Counted from the first letter of the stretch, positions 1 to 9,670 are shown. The stretch: DNA of 58,565 nt from Phycisphaerales bacterium (GCA_022843545.1 JALHNL010000011.1:1-58565), one strand, 5' to 3'. The notes: generated by a model not told the origin, from the sequence alone. Numbers and translations are program-made.

Positions 1-3000
1 GCCCGCTCCACCGCGCGCCCGTGCGCTTCGCCCAGCGACCGCACCAGCCGAAGCCCGAGCCTGATCGCGGGCCGCGCGCCGGGGCCGGGCTCCAGCGTGC
101 AGTCCCAGCCGCTGTGATTCACGTCGATGGCCCGGACCTCCACCCCGTGCTCGCGGGCGTCGCGGACGATCTGGGCCGGGGCGTAGAACCCCATGGGCTG
201 GCTGTTGATGAGCGCGGCGGCGAAGGCGGCGGGGTGGTGGCGCTTCAGCCACGCCGAGACGTAGACGATGTGCGCGAAGCTCGCCGCGTGGCTCTCCGGG
301 AAGCCGTACTCGCTGAAGCCCTTGATCTGCTCGAAGCACCGCTCGGCGAACTCCCGCGGATAGCCGCGGGCGATCATCCCGGCCTTGAGGCGGTCGCCGA
401 AGCGGTAGATGAGATCGCCCTTGCGCTTCCACGCGGCCATGGCGCGGCGGAGGCGGTCGGCCTCGTCGGGCGTGAAGCCCGCGGCGACGATCGCGAGCTT
501 CATCGCCTGTTCCTGAAACAGCGGCACGCCCAGCGTGCGCCCCAGCACCGAGCGGACCTCCTCGCTGGGGTAGGTGACGGGCTCTTCGCCGCTTCGCCGG
601 CGCAGGTACGGATGGACCATGTCGCCCTGGATGGGCCCGGGGCGCACGATGGCGACCTCGATGACCAGGTCGTAGAAGCACCGCGGGCGCAGCCGCGGAA
701 GCATCGACATCTGGGCCCGGCTCTCGATCTGAAAGACGCCCACGGTGTCGGCGGCGCAGATCATGTCGTACACGGCGGGGTCGTCGGGGGGGATGGAGTG
801 GAGACAGAGCCCAGAGGAGGTGTTGAGGTGCCCGGGTGGCGAGGTGTGAGGGAAAGAGGGCGAAGCCGGGCCTTCATCAGCGGCCCGTGCGGAGCCGCTA
901 TCAGCAGCAAGATGGTCCGTCGTCACGGCTCCGGCGTCTGAATCCGCCGGATCAGGGCAAAGAGCATCCGGTCGATCTCGCCGAGTAGAACTTCCACTTT
1001 CTGATCGGATGTCACGAGCCGCAGTTCGGTCGCGATCTCCCATTGGGTCGATAGCTCGGCCTGCGATCCGCTCGCGATCCGCAGGCCGCGAACGTACTCC
1101 GCCCGAGTCTTGCGGTTGTATCCCTCGGCGATGTTGGATGGGATGGAGATCGCCGCCCGGCGCATCTGGGCCGTCAGGCCGAACATCTCCGAGCGGGGGG
1201 AACGCTCGGTGGCCTGATACACGGCCACGCACAGTTCCTTGGACTTCCGCCAGACAATCAAGTCCCTGTACGAGCGAATCGCGGACATGCACGACCTCCA
1301 TTTCCGACGCGGATGCGGAATCGGATCGCCTCTCGTCGCAGGATACCAACCCGCGATTAAGCGGTGACACCGGCGCCAACGCCTCCGCCCTGATCTCCTC
1401 GGTGCCCCGCTCATCCCTTCTGGCCGCCTCGCCACCTCGACACCTTGGCACCTCTCTGACCAGCCCAAACACCTTCGAAACACACGTCAACATCCCCAGC
1501 CCCAGGCAGTCCACCTTCATCATGCCCATCGCGTCCAGGTCGTCCTTGTCCCATTCGATCACGGTGCGGTCGGGCATCGCCGCGTTCTCGATCGGCACCA
1601 GTTCGCACAGCGGCGGGTCGGAGATGACGAAGCCGCCCACGTGCTGCGAGCGGTGGCGCGGGAAGCCCAGGATCTGCCCGCACAGGTGCATCATGAGGCG
1701 GATGGTGCGGTCCTTCGGGTCGAGCCCCAGCTCGCGCAGGCGCGACGCCTCCGCCACGCCCGCGTCCCACCAGTCGAGCGTTTTGGCGAGTTTGTCCACG
1801 CAGTCGAGCGAGAGCCCCAGCGCCTTGCCCACGTCGCGCACCGCGCTGCGCCCGCGGTACGTGATCACCTCCGCCGTCAGCGCCGCCCGCTCGCGCCCGT
1901 AGCGCGCGTAGATGTACTGGATCACTTCCTCGCGCCGCTCGTGCTCGAAGTCGATGTCGATGTCCGGGGGCTCGTGGCGCTCGCGGCTCACGAAGCGCTC
2001 AAAGAGCAGGTCGATCCGATCGGGGTCCACCGAGGTGACGCCCAAGCAGTAGCACACCGAGGAGTTGGCCGCCGCGCCGCGCCCCTGGCACAGGATCCCG
2101 CGCGAGCGCGCGAAGACCACCAGGTCGTACACCGTGAGGAAGTAGTGGGCGTAGCCCAGTTCGTCGATGAGCCCCAGTTCGTGCTCGATCGCGTGCGCCA
2201 CCTTGGCCGGCACGCCCCGGGGGTAGCGCTCACGCGCCCCCCGCGCGGTCAGGTCGCGCAGATGGTCGATGGGCCTGACACCCTCGGGAACCACCTCGCG
2301 CGGATAGTGGTATCGCAACTCGCCCAGATCAAAGCCCGAGGCCCGGCGCGCGATGAGCACCGTGCGGCGCAGCGCGGCGGGGTACTCCGCGAGCAGACGG
2401 GCCATCTCCACGGGCTCGCGCAGGCGGCAATCGGCGTGGGGCTTCAGGGCGTAGCCGGCTTCGTCGATCGTGACGCCCAGGCGGATGCACGTCAGCACGT
2501 CGCGCAGCGCGCGGCGCGAGGCGTCGTGATGCAGCACGCCCCCCAGCGCCGCCAGCGGCACGCCCGTTCGCTCCGCCAGCCGGGCCACGCTCGCCATCCG
2601 CTCCTGATCATCCGGGCCCAGGTCACGCGTGATCCCCAGCGAGAGCCGGTCGTCATCGAAAACGGCCCGCAGACGCCCGAGCAGATCGCTCGCCGCGTCG
2701 TCGATCACGGCGGGCGCGATCAGCACCGCCAGCAGCCCGGCGTTGTGCGCCGCCACGTCGTCGAGCGTGAGAAGGCACTCGCCTTTTTCCGCGCGGCGCT
2801 TGCCGAGCGTGAGCAACCGGCACAGCCGTCCATACGCCGCCTTGTCCGACGGGTACACCAGCAGTTGCACACCCGCGGGCTCAATCAGCTGCAGCCGGGA
2901 GCCCACGAGCAGTCGCACACCCGCCTCCCTGGCGGCCGCGTGCGCCCTCACCACGCCGCCCAGCGTGCTGGTGTCGGCGAGCCCGATGACGCGATAGCCG

Positions 3001-3206
3001 AGCCGCACGGCGGCGGCGACGTATTCCTCGGGGTGGCTGGCGCCGGTGAGGAAGGTGTAGTTGCTGGTGACGTCGAGTTCGACGTAGTCGCCCCAGGCTT
3101 CGGCGCTGTCGTGCGGGTCCGGGGGCGCGGGTGCGGGCGGCGCGTCGTGGTCGCGAGGCTGCTTGGCCGGGTGGGCGTGCGGCTTGGGCGGGGGTTGGCC
3201 GGGCAT
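1..3206 (-). CDS. dnaE2: Error-prone DNA polymerase DnaE2 (partial, C-terminus beyond left edge), carrying an in-frame insertion
   Basis: C-family translesion polymerase that works with ImuA and ImuB in damage-induced mutagenesis. The ATG at 3206 is 3 nt after the imuB stop. A PHP-type N-terminus is followed by the palm motif PDIDIDF (Asp415 and Asp417) and MKVDCLGL (Asp566), which match the catalytic triad of bacterial polymerase III alpha. The stretch [15 protein letters not shown] is typical of DnaE2. About 18 residues after Asp566 the protein is interrupted by roughly 212 codons of unrelated, Arg-rich sequence (818-1453). Homology resumes at [13 protein letters not shown] translated the whole insertion in the polymerase frame and found no stop, so the gene is not obviously broken. 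The C-terminal HhH/OB part is outside the window. Whether the product is a polymerase with a large loop or the insert is removed from RNA cannot be told from sequence. Confidence 0.93.
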   Translation of the reverse strand, partial: MPGQPPPKPHAHPAKQPRDHDAPPAPAPPDPHDSAEAWGDYVELDVTSNYTFLTGASHPEEYVAAAVRLGYRVIGLADTSTLGGVVRAHAAAREAGVRLLVGSRLQLIEPAGVQLLVYPSDKAAYGRLCRLLTLGKRRAEKGECLLTLDDVAAHNAGLLAVLIAPAVIDDAASDLLGRLRAVFDDDRLSLGITRDLGPDDQERMASVARLAERTGVPLAALGGVLHHDASRRALRDVLTCIRLGVTIDEAGYALKPHADCRLREPVEMARLLAEYPAALRRTVLIARRASGFDLGELRYHYPREVVPEGVRPIDHLRDLTARGARERYPRGVPAKVAHAIEHELGLIDELGYAHYFLTVYDLVVFARSRGILCQGRGAAANSSVCYCLGVTSVDPDRIDLLFERFVSRERHEPPDIDIDFEHERREEVIQYIYARYGRERAALTAEVITYRGRSAVRDVGKALGLSLDCVDKLAKTLDWWDAGVAEASRLRELGLDPKDRTIRLMMHLCGQILGFPRHRSQHVGGFVISDPPLCELVPIENAAMPDRTVIEWDKDDLDAMGMMKVDCLGLGMLTCVSKVFGLVREVPRCRGGEAARRDERGTEEIRAEALAPVSPLNRGLVSCDERRSDSASASEMEVVHVRDSLVQGLDCLAEVQGTVRGRVSGHRAFPPLGDVRPDGPDAPGGDLHPIQHRRGIQPQDSGGVRSRPADRERIAGRAIDPMGDRDRTAARDIRSESGSSTRRDRPDALCPDPADSDAGAVTTDHLAADSGSARAADEGPASPSFPHTSPPGHLNTSSGLCLHSIPPDDPAVYDMICAADTVGVFQIESRAQMSMLPRLRPRCFYDLVIEVAIVRPGPIQGDMVHPYLRRRSGEEPVTYPSEEVRSVLGRTLGVPLFQEQAMKLAIVAAGFTPDEADRLRRAMAAWKRKGDLIYRFGDRLKAGMIARGYPREFAERCFEQIKGFSEYGFPESHAASFAHIVYVSAWLKRHHPAAFAAALINSQPMGFYAPAQIVRDAREHGVEVRAIDVNHSGWDCTLEPGPGARPAIRLGLRLVRSLGEAHGRAVER
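818..849 (+). repeat. Octamer tandem repeat, distal end of the dnaE2 insertion
   Basis: Four 8-bp units on the plus strand: AGGTGTTG, AGGTGCCC, GGGTGGCG, AGGTGTGA. The array is in inverted orientation relative to the one at 1422-1453, and shares units with 19286-19316. Confidence 0.75.
923..1288 (-). CDS. Four-helix bundle protein (23S rRNA intervening-sequence protein family)
   Basis: A 121-residue protein read in a different frame from the surrounding dnaE2 on the same strand. It has the family hallmarks: [15 protein letters not shown] near the N-terminus, [21 protein letters not shown] in the middle and a final helix with [15 protein letters not shown]. The ATG at 1288 is chosen because GGAGG lies 6 nt upstream and because the family starts here; a longer open frame upstream lacks homology. 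Relatives form pentameric four-helix bundles; one group (Avd) binds RNA and cDNA in diversity-generating retroelements, but the role of the IVS-encoded members is unknown. It lies inside the repeat-bounded insertion, so it probably belongs to that element rather than to the mutagenesis cassette. Confidence 0.9.
   Translation of the reverse strand: MSAIRSYRDLIVWRKSKELCVAVYQATERSPRSEMFGLTAQMRRAAISIPSNIAEGYNRKTRAEYVRGLRIASGSQAELSTQWEIATELRLVTSDQKVEVLLGEIDRMLFALIRRIQTPEP
1422..1453 (+). repeat. Octamer tandem repeat, proximal end of the dnaE2 insertion
   Basis: Units GGCCGCCT (degenerate), CGCCACCT, CGACACCT, TGGCACCT on the plus strand. The complement of the last three is the AGGTGNNN unit found at 818-849, so the two arrays form an imperfect terminal inverted repeat. 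Confidence 0.75.
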
Positions 3207-3208
3207 GG

Positions 3209-4717
3209 CTACCGCCACTCTCCGTGAACGAACCATCCGCGGCCGTCCTCGCGGAAAAGCCACAGCCAACGCCCCCACCGGTCCTGAACGCGGAAGTAAT
3301 CGCGCGCCGGCTCGCGCGCCCGCCACCACTCGCCCGAGAGCCGCTCCGGGCCCAGGCAGCGGATGACCTCACTCTCGCCGCCCGACCAGGCGAGCGTGAT
3401 CACCGGCCCGTCGGGCGAGAGCGCGGTGACGCGTGCGGGCCGCGGATCAACGAACAGGTGTGAGGGACGCGGGAGGATCGGTCCGCAGGCGGGCTCCACG
3501 CTCGAGCCCTGCTGCAGGGTGATCGCCGCGCTGGCGCGCTCAGGGCGGTGGCTTGCGCGGCGGGTAGGCCGGAGCAGCCGGTCTGGCCCCAGCCGGGTCG
3601 TGAGCGTGTCCAAGGCTTCGGAGAAGACCGCTTCGTGCTGGGTGTGCGCGCGTGCCGGCTCGGCGATCAGGTGTGATTGCGCATCGCGCAATCGCGACAG
3701 GCCCGACGCGCGGAGCGTGATTTCCTCTATCCCGAAGCCCAGATTCAACCGCTCCACCGCGGGCTCCATCAGCCGCCACAGGTGCTTGGCGGAGCGGCTC
3801 GCGCGTCCGGTGCGCACGGTGAGGGTGATGGGCCGGGCGTCGAGCCTGGTGAAGACGGCGTCAACCCGGCGCGCGCCGCTGCAGCGCCGATCCAGTTCCT
3901 GGCACAACTCCCCCACCGCGCGGCGCGTCGCGGAGGCCACCGCCTCCCACTGCGTCGCGCCGCCGGGCAGTTCGATGATCGCGCACACCGGCGGCGGCTC
4001 AGCGACGCTCGTGACGGTCTCGATCCGTGCGCCCAGCGCCTCATCCACGCGCCGCACCAGCGCGTCGCCGTAGCGCGCCGGAAGAGCCTCGCGCGGGAGC
4101 GCGAGCAACTGCCCGATGCGCTGAACGCCGACCTCGCCCAGCGCGATCACGGCCGCGGGCTCAAGCCGCAGGGCCGAAATGGGCAAGGGCTCCAGGGCCC
4201 GGGCCTCCTCGCCGGGCTGCACGACGGCGATCTCGCCCGGGCCGAAGCGGGCCATCGCCCAGGCCGCGCCGATGGTGGAGGCGACGGCGACCCTGACGCT
4301 GAGTCGCAGCCGGGTCAACGCGCGGGCCACCGAGCGGGCCATGGCCGGCTCACCCCCGAAGAGGTGCGCGCACCCCGTGATGTCGATCAGCAGCCCGTCG
4401 GGCGGATCGGCCCGCGCGACGGGCGACCACCGCACGGCCCAACGCGCGAGCGACTCGAGCCCGGCCCGGTCCTTCGCCGGCTCCTCGGGCGCGGTGACGA
4501 CCGCCCGCCCCGAGAGCAGCGCCCGCGCGTGGGCCACGGTCATGCCCGCACAAACGCCCGCTCGCCTGGCCGCGGCGCACGCGTCGCCGACCAGTTCACG
4601 CTGATTCGCGGTGCGCACGATCAACACCGCCGCGCGAGAGGCCGCGGGCGCCGGGGTCCGACGCGCGATCCGCTCCACGGCCCACAGCGGCAGATACACC
4701 GACAAGACCCTTCGCAT
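3209..4717 (-). CDS. imuB: ImuB, catalytically dead Y-family polymerase-like protein
   Basis: A 502-residue Y-family homologue that bridges DnaE2 to the sliding clamp in the ImuA-ImuB-DnaE2 mutasome. The N-terminus [19 protein letters not shown] is the usual ImuB start. The position where active Y-family polymerases carry a metal-binding Asp is replaced by YLPLW. The SIDE-like motif is degenerate ([17 protein letters not shown]). This fits a structural rather than catalytic subunit. The Arg-rich middle and [21 protein letters not shown] near the C-terminus are typical of the family. It overlaps imuA by 122 nt and is separated from dnaE2 by 2 nt, so the three genes are very likely one operon. 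Confidence 0.92.
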   Translation of the reverse strand: MRRVLSVYLPLWAVERIARRTPAPAASRAAVLIVRTANQRELVGDACAAARRAGVCAGMTVAHARALLSGRAVVTAPEEPAKDRAGLESLARWAVRWSPVARADPPDGLLIDITGCAHLFGGEPAMARSVARALTRLRLSVRVAVASTIGAAWAMARFGPGEIAVVQPGEEARALEPLPISALRLEPAAVIALGEVGVQRIGQLLALPREALPARYGDALVRRVDEALGARIETVTSVAEPPPVCAIIELPGGATQWEAVASATRRAVGELCQELDRRCSGARRVDAVFTRLDARPITLTVRTGRASRSAKHLWRLMEPAVERLNLGFGIEEITLRASGLSRLRDAQSHLIAEPARAHTQHEAVFSEALDTLTTRLGPDRLLRPTRRASHRPERASAAITLQQGSSVEPACGPILPRPSHLFVDPRPARVTALSPDGPVITLAWSGGESEVIRCLGPERLSGEWWRAREPARDYFRVQDRWGRWLWLFREDGRGWFVHGEWR

Positions 4718-5387
4718 GGGCCCACTCCAGCAGATACGTCCGCGGTTCGTCCGTGAGCGCGGGCCGGTCCTTGTTGCGGACGCACGCGACCGTCCATCGC
4801 GCGTGCGGGGTGGGCGAGGGCGCGAAGGCGACCGTCCATCGCGTCGCGGCCGCGGAGAGGTGCTGACGCTCCGCCGGCGCCCGCGCCAGCAGGCACAGCC
4901 CCGCCCCCGCGCCCGCCGACAGTTGCAGTCGGCGCGTGTGCGCCAGCGTGAGCCCGCGCCCGTCGCCGATGACCATCACCGGCGCGCCGCACCGCAGTGC
5001 CACGTCCATCGCCCACAGGCGCGATGCGCCGTCGGGCGGGTCAACCAGGATCGACGCCCCGGCCAGCCCGGGCAGCCCGTCCAGGAACGGCGCATACGGC
5101 CAGCAAGCCCGCCCAACCCACACCACCCGCCACACCGCCCCGCAGGCCAGCGCCCGCGCCGCGACGTCCACCATCACCGCCACCGGCGGCGACCACTCCG
5201 CGCTCAGCCCTCCCACCGGCCCGCGGCCCTCGGTGCTGAGCGTCCCGAACCACTCATGCACAGCCCCCAATTTCAGTGACTCGCGCGTCGCCGTGCGAAT
5301 GCCGCTGCGATCGGATGGCCCCGTACAGCGAGTGGGCAGCGCCGTCAGGCGCTCGAGGAGCTGGGCTATTGGGGTAGGCACAGCCAT
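4596..5387 (-). CDS. imuA: ImuA, RecA-like accessory protein of translesion synthesis
   Basis: First gene of the mutagenesis cassette, about 263 residues from the ATG at 5387. That start is preferred because an AGGA lies about 10 nt upstream; an in-frame ATG at 5423 would add 12 residues. The body resembles the ATPase-like core of ImuA/SulA-type proteins: GAVHEWFG near the N-terminus, WRVVWVGRACWPYAPFLDGLPGL, then ILVDPPDGASRLWAMDVALRCG. I see no intact Walker A motif, as is common in ImuA. The C-terminal 40 residues are encoded over the imuB start in another frame and are Arg/Gly-rich. The AT-rich stretch 5388-5553 upstream should hold its promoter; I could not identify a LexA box there. Confidence 0.8.
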   Translation of the reverse strand: MAVPTPIAQLLERLTALPTRCTGPSDRSGIRTATRESLKLGAVHEWFGTLSTEGRGPVGGLSAEWSPPVAVMVDVAARALACGAVWRVVWVGRACWPYAPFLDGLPGLAGASILVDPPDGASRLWAMDVALRCGAPVMVIGDGRGLTLAHTRRLQLSAGAGAGLCLLARAPAERQHLSAAATRWTVAFAPSPTPHARWTVACVRNKDRPALTDEPRTYLLEWAHAKGLVGVSAAVGRGADRASDPGARGLSRGGVDRAHRESA

Positions 5388-5553
5388 AGCCCGATATCCT
5401 AACACATACCTATCAAAAAACAAACACGATCAAACCTCCAGTCTACTGACAGCCATGAATAAGGCATAATTCTTACTGCGAAAACTTATCCACTGGTATA
5501 GTCGCACGACACCCCACATTGACACGCCCTAGCGAAGTGATCAGCATAAGCGC
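5388..5553. other. AT-rich divergent intergenic region between imuA and the DUF1254 gene
   Basis: Visibly lower in GC than its surroundings, so it probably holds both promoters. A TTGACA at 5519-5524 faces the DUF1254 gene, but no good -10 follows at 16-18 nt. No convincing SOS box was seen. Confidence 0.4.
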
Positions 5554-7008
5554 ATGAACACTTTCTTCTCCAGAGAACTCTCATGCTCAATCCTGACCCT
5601 CCTCGCTCTGGCAGGCATGGCCACCCCGGCCACCGCCGACTCGGCCGTGACAGCCGCGATTGATGCCCAATCTTCGACCGCCCTGACTGAGCAGGAGGCG
5701 TACGAAATCGGGCTGGAGGCGTACACCTACTTCTACCCGCTGATCTCGATGGAGATCAGCCGGAAGGTCATCACGAACGTCCCCGCGGGGGTGAAGCCGG
5801 GGCTTGGCCCGCCCAACCAGTTCCATCACTTCCGCACCTTCCCTCCGGCGGAGTTCCGGGAGGTGGTGCGTCCGAACTTTGACACGCTCTACTCCAGCGC
5901 GTGGGTCGACCTGACCAAGGAGCCGATGATCGTCTCCGCCAAGGACACCGGCGGGCGTTACTACCTGCTGCCGATGCTGGACATGTGGTCCAACGTGATC
6001 GCCTCACCCGGCAAGCGGACATCAGGAACGGGCGCGGGCGCGTGGGCCCTGATCCCTCCGGGGTGGACGGGCAAACTGCCCGACGGGGTGGACCGGATCG
6101 ACGCCCCGACGCCGCACCTGTGGATCATCGGCCGCACCCAGACCAACGGCCCCGCGGACTACCCCACGGTGCATGCGATTCAGGACGGCTTCGCGCTCAC
6201 CCCGCTCTCGCAGTGGGGCCAGACGGTGACCGCGCCCAAGTTCACGCCCGACCCGACCGTGGACATGAAGACCCCGCCGCTGGTGCAAGTGAACACGATG
6301 CCGGCGTCCAAGTACTTCGCGATGGGCGCGGAACTGATGAAGGTGAACCCGCCACAGATCACGGACTGGTCGACGCTTGCGCGGCTGGAGCGGATCGGCA
6401 TCCGGGTGGGCGAGTCGTTCGACTTTGAGCGTGCACCGGCCTCGGTTCGCGCGGGGCTGGAGCGGGCGGCCGTCGACGGTCTGGCGAACATGAAGGCGAA
6501 GCTGCCCTCGCTGGCCCGCGTGGCCAACGGCTGGCAGATGAACACGGACACGATGGGCGTGTACGGCAACGCGTATCTGAAGCGGGCCATCGTGGCGATG
6601 GTGGGTCTGGGCGCCAACCAGCCCGAAGACGCGATCTATCCGCTGTGCGTCGCCGACGCCGACGGGAAGCCGCTGAAGGGCGAGCACGCGTACGTGATCC
6701 GCTTTGAGAAGTCCGAACTGCCCCCGGTCAATGCATTCTGGTCGATCACGATGTACGACGCCGAAGGCTTCCAGGTCGCCAATCCTCTCAACCGCTTCGC
6801 GATCGGCGATCGTGACGCCCTGAAGTACGGGCCCGACGGCTCGCTCGAGATCTACGTGCAGAGCACCAATCCCGGCCCGGACAAGGAGTCCAACTGGCTC
6901 CCGGCTCCGGCGTCGGGAACGCTGGGCGTGACCATGCGGCTGTACGCCCCGAAAGCCACGGCTCTGGACGGCCGCTGGAACCCGCCGGCGGTTCGTCTCG
7001 CGAAGTGA
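5554..7008 (+). CDS. Secreted DUF1254/DUF1214 family protein
   Basis: A 484-residue protein with an N-terminal signal peptide: a hydrophobic segment ending near ATPATADS, cleavage predicted around residue 28. An N-terminal DUF1254 region follows (EAYEIGLEAYTYFYPLISME, then NFDTLYSSAWVDL). The C-terminal DUF1214 region contains NAFWSITMYDAEGF and YVQSTNPGPDKESNWLPAP, both strong family signatures. The family is widespread and its biochemical role is unknown; the product should be periplasmic. Two genes for outer-membrane-type proteins follow closely in the same direction, suggesting a three-gene unit. No clear Shine-Dalgarno precedes the ATG. Confidence 0.9.
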   Translation: MNTFFSRELSCSILTLLALAGMATPATADSAVTAAIDAQSSTALTEQEAYEIGLEAYTYFYPLISMEISRKVITNVPAGVKPGLGPPNQFHHFRTFPPAEFREVVRPNFDTLYSSAWVDLTKEPMIVSAKDTGGRYYLLPMLDMWSNVIASPGKRTSGTGAGAWALIPPGWTGKLPDGVDRIDAPTPHLWIIGRTQTNGPADYPTVHAIQDGFALTPLSQWGQTVTAPKFTPDPTVDMKTPPLVQVNTMPASKYFAMGAELMKVNPPQITDWSTLARLERIGIRVGESFDFERAPASVRAGLERAAVDGLANMKAKLPSLARVANGWQMNTDTMGVYGNAYLKRAIVAMVGLGANQPEDAIYPLCVADADGKPLKGEHAYVIRFEKSELPPVNAFWSITMYDAEGFQVANPLNRFAIGDRDALKYGPDGSLEIYVQSTNPGPDKESNWLPAPASGTLGVTMRLYAPKATALDGRWNPPAVRLAK

Positions 7009-7068
7009 CTTTGGCCTCATGGGGCCCGGTTGGCCGGCCCCTTCACACCACCCTGTCGAGGCTTGACC

Positions 7069-7974
7069 ATGCTGATCGAGTTCATCGCTATCGCCGCGCT
7101 CTCCACGGCCTCCGCGGCCTCATCCGGTTCAACGGAACCATCGGCGGAGAGCACGCCGGCGCAGAGCGCGACCGGGACGCCGCGGGCTGAGGAGCCCAGC
7201 ACCGGCACGCCGGATCGCGCAGGCGAGGCGACGTTGGAGCCGGGAGCGCCGGCCGCGACCGATCTGGCCAAGAAGCTCGCCAACCCCATCTCGGACCTGA
7301 TCAGCATCCCCTTCCAGTTTAACTACGACACGGGCTTCGGCCCGAGCGACGGGGATCGCCTCACCCTCAACATCCAGCCGGTGATCCCGTTCTCGATCAG
7401 CGAGGACTGGAACCTCATCACGCGGACGATCATCCCGCTGATCCAGCAGGAGTCACCGGCTCCGGGCATCGACGATGAGTTCGCGCTCGGCGACGTGCTC
7501 CAGTCGTTCTTCTTCTCGCCCAAGGACCCGGTGGAGGGCTGGATTATCGGGGCGGGGCCCGTGGTGCTCTGGCCCACCGGAACCGAGCCCACGCTGCGGT
7601 CGGAGTCTCTGGGGCTGGGTCCGACGCTGGTGGCGCTGCAGCAGCAGTCGGGCTTCACCTACGGCATGCTGGTCAACCACGTCTGGTCGGTGACGCAGAG
7701 CGACGACAAGGACGAGGTCAACTCGACGTTCCTGCAGCCCTTCGTGTCATATTCCTGGCCCACCGCCACCACGCTGACGCTGAACACCGAGAGCAGCTAC
7801 GACTGGAACAGCGAGTCGTGGACGGTGCCGCTGAACCTGCAGGTGAGCCAGATCCTGAAGGTCGGGCCGCTGCCGGTTCAGTTCACGGTGGGCGGGCGCT
7901 GGTACGCCGAGTCGCCCGACGGCGGCCCGGAATGGGGCCTGCGCTTCGCGTTCACCATCCTTCTTCCCAAGTAG
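7069..7974 (+). CDS. Outer-membrane transporter-like protein (MetA-pathway-of-phenol-degradation type)
   Basis: About 301 residues from the ATG at 7069, chosen because the signal sequence MLIEFIAIAALSTASA begins there; an ATG 39 nt earlier adds a non-hydrophobic leader. After a Ser/Thr/Pro/Glu-rich linker (residues about 20-65) comes a region with alternating beta-strand character: FQFNYDTGFG, LTLNIQPVIPFSI, WNLITRTIIPL, FGLMVNH-like repeats and a final WGLRFAFTILLPK. This pattern matches the barrel proteins usually annotated as transporter or MetA-pathway. Substrate unknown. It lies 60 bp after the DUF1254 gene. Confidence 0.75.
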   Translation: MLIEFIAIAALSTASAASSGSTEPSAESTPAQSATGTPRAEEPSTGTPDRAGEATLEPGAPAATDLAKKLANPISDLISIPFQFNYDTGFGPSDGDRLTLNIQPVIPFSISEDWNLITRTIIPLIQQESPAPGIDDEFALGDVLQSFFFSPKDPVEGWIIGAGPVVLWPTGTEPTLRSESLGLGPTLVALQQQSGFTYGMLVNHVWSVTQSDDKDEVNSTFLQPFVSYSWPTATTLTLNTESSYDWNSESWTVPLNLQVSQILKVGPLPVQFTVGGRWYAESPDGGPEWGLRFAFTILLPK

Positions 7975-7995
7975 TCACTCTCTCCCGGAGCACGC

Positions 7996-8940
7996 ATGGC
8001 CTTCCGCGATCATCTCGGCGCGTCCCTCGGCTGTCTTGGTCTGTTCACCGCGTGCGCGTTCGGCGAACCGCCGCCCGCGAGCCCCGGGACCGACGCGGGC
8101 GAGGCGACGGCGAGCACCGAGGCACCGCGCGACCTGAGCGCCGCGGGCGGGTCCGCCCACGAGATCAACCTGTCGTTCACGGGCTACGCGTGGCTCACGA
8201 GCTTCAATGGCACCGCGGGGGTGCGCGGCGTGGAAGCGGACGTGGACGAGTCGTTCATCGACATCCTGAACAACTCCGACAGCATCTTCGGGCTGATGGG
8301 CTCGCTTGACCTGGACGTGAACCGCTTCGTGTTCCAGTTCAACGGCGCGTACACCCGGGCCGAGTTCGATCAGTCGCGCGGGGTGGCCCGCAGCGGGCCC
8401 TTGGACTCGTCGGCTTCGGTCCGCGCCACGATCAACACCACGGTGGAATCGGCGTGGCTCGAGTTTTTCGCGGGATACCGCCTGCTCGAGATGCCCTTGG
8501 GTGAGCAGAAGACCGCGGGCTTGCAGGTGGATGCGTTCGCCGGCTTCCGCTATACGACGCTGGATTTTGACACTTCGGTGACCGCTGATGCCGACATCAC
8601 GCTGCCCGGGGGCACCGACCTGTCGGCGGGTGATCGCCGCGACATCGGCGGGGACGAGGGCTGGTTCGAGCCGTTCATCGGCGTGCGGGCCGGGCTGAAG
8701 ATCACCGAGCACTGGCGGCTGAGCCTCCGCGGCGACGTGGGCGGATTCGATGTCGACCACTCCGCCTTCGCATGGCAGGTGCTGGCAGCCGCGGGCTACG
8801 AGTGGCGGATGGACGGCTGGCGGCTGGGCCTGTTCGGCGGCTATCGCGCATTGGGGCAGGACTTTGAGAAGAACGGCGTGGTATGGGACGTGGTGACCCA
8901 CGGCCCGATCATGGGGTTCCGGGCGGGGTTCGACTTCTGA
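7996..8940 (+). CDS. Putative outer-membrane beta-barrel protein
   Basis: A 314-residue protein starting 21 bp after the previous gene. It has an N-terminal hydrophobic segment (LGASLGCLGLFTACAFG) with a Cys that could be a lipidation site or simply part of a signal peptide. The mature part alternates strands and turns, with many aromatic girdle residues: INLSFTGYAWLTSF, FVFQFNGAYTRAEF, WLEFFAGYRLLEM, WRLSLRGDVGGFDV, WRLGLFGGYRALGQDF. It ends in Phe (GFRAGFDF), the usual C-terminal signal for Bam-assembled barrels. I recognise no specific family. Its function may be linked to the two genes upstream. Confidence 0.7.
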   Translation: MAFRDHLGASLGCLGLFTACAFGEPPPASPGTDAGEATASTEAPRDLSAAGGSAHEINLSFTGYAWLTSFNGTAGVRGVEADVDESFIDILNNSDSIFGLMGSLDLDVNRFVFQFNGAYTRAEFDQSRGVARSGPLDSSASVRATINTTVESAWLEFFAGYRLLEMPLGEQKTAGLQVDAFAGFRYTTLDFDTSVTADADITLPGGTDLSAGDRRDIGGDEGWFEPFIGVRAGLKITEHWRLSLRGDVGGFDVDHSAFAWQVLAAAGYEWRMDGWRLGLFGGYRALGQDFEKNGVVWDVVTHGPIMGFRAGFDF

Positions 8941-8962
8941 GGCCCGCGCCGCCGCGGCTCGT

Positions 8963-9670
8963 TCACCCGAACAACCCCGCCGCGGGCGGATCGACGGGGC
9001 GAATGCAGGCCGGCTCGTCGTTTCGCGGCGAGTTGACGCGACTGGAAACCGGCCAGCACACCAGCGCATCGTCGGGCGCGGGGCGGAGCAGGTCCAGCAC
9101 CTGCGCGGGGTCCTCGATGGCGGGGTTCAGCCAGCGGTCGATGTCCGCCGGCGCAAGGATCACCGGCATGCGGTCGTGCAGCGACTGCATGAGCGCGTTG
9201 GGCGTGGTGGTGATGACCGTGAACGTCCGCACCGCGGGCTGATCACCGCCTCCGCCCCATGACTCCCACAGTCCCGCGAACGCGAGAACATCTCCTTCGC
9301 CCGTCGGGCGGATGTAGTACGCCTGCTTGGGCTGGCCGTCGGCGGCCTTCTTCCACTCATAGAACCCGCTGACGGGCACGATGCATCGGCGGCGTCTGAT
9401 CGCGGCGCGGAAGGCGGGCTTGGACTCGATGCCCTCGGCGCGGGCGTTGATCATCGACGCGCCGATGGCCAGGTCCTTGGCCCAGTGTGGCACGAGCCCC
9501 CAGCGCAGCAACGCGGCCTCGCGACCGCCCGAGGAAGAGGAGAACACCACCGGCGCGTCCTGGGTGGGCGCGACGTTGTAGCGCTCCTTGAACTCGATAG
9601 GCCCGGAGGTGAGCGTCATCAGGCGGTGGAGCTGCTTCCAGGTGAACAGGTGGGTGTAGCGCCCGCACAT
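8963..9670 (-). CDS. yedK: SRAP-family DNA-protein crosslink protein (YedK/HMCES)
   Basis: A 235-residue protein beginning MCGRY. Cys2 becomes the N-terminal nucleophile after Met removal and forms a covalent thiazolidine crosslink with abasic sites in single-stranded DNA. The other SRAP residues are all present: Asn in RYNVAPTQ, Glu in VSGFYEWKK and His in LHDRMPVIL. The start at 9670 is fixed by the need for Cys at position 2; an upstream in-frame ATG at 10093 would destroy that. It faces the outer-membrane genes convergently and is divergent from the uridylyltransferase gene, and lies near the mutagenesis cassette without being part of it. Confidence 0.95.
   Translation of the reverse strand: MCGRYTHLFTWKQLHRLMTLTSGPIEFKERYNVAPTQDAPVVFSSSSGGREAALLRWGLVPHWAKDLAIGASMINARAEGIESKPAFRAAIRRRRCIVPVSGFYEWKKAADGQPKQAYYIRPTGEGDVLAFAGLWESWGGGGDQPAVRTFTVITTTPNALMQSLHDRMPVILAPADIDRWLNPAIEDPAQVLDLLRPAPDDALVCWPVSSRVNSPRNDEPACIRPVDPPAAGLFG

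Larger units (their letters stand above)
818..1453 (-). mobile_element. IVS-like insertion element within dnaE2, bounded by inverted octamer arrays
   Basis: Between these positions the dnaE2 reading frame does not resemble a polymerase. Both ends consist of an AGGTGNNN-type 8-bp tandem repeat in opposite orientation (818-849 and 1422-1453). The ends can pair in RNA, including a perfect 10-nt complement (GGTGGCGAGG with CCTCGCCACC). The interval is 636 bp, exactly 212 codons. It contains one well-formed gene for a four-helix-bundle protein. This resembles the intervening sequences of 23S rRNA genes, which also carry such a gene between complementary ends. The exact boundaries are inferred from the repeats and may be off by a few bases. 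Confidence 0.75.

Noticed and set aside
818..1453. dnaE2 as a pseudogene disrupted by insertion
   Set aside because: The insertion is a multiple of three and the polymerase frame has no stop through it; catalytic residues on the near side are intact.
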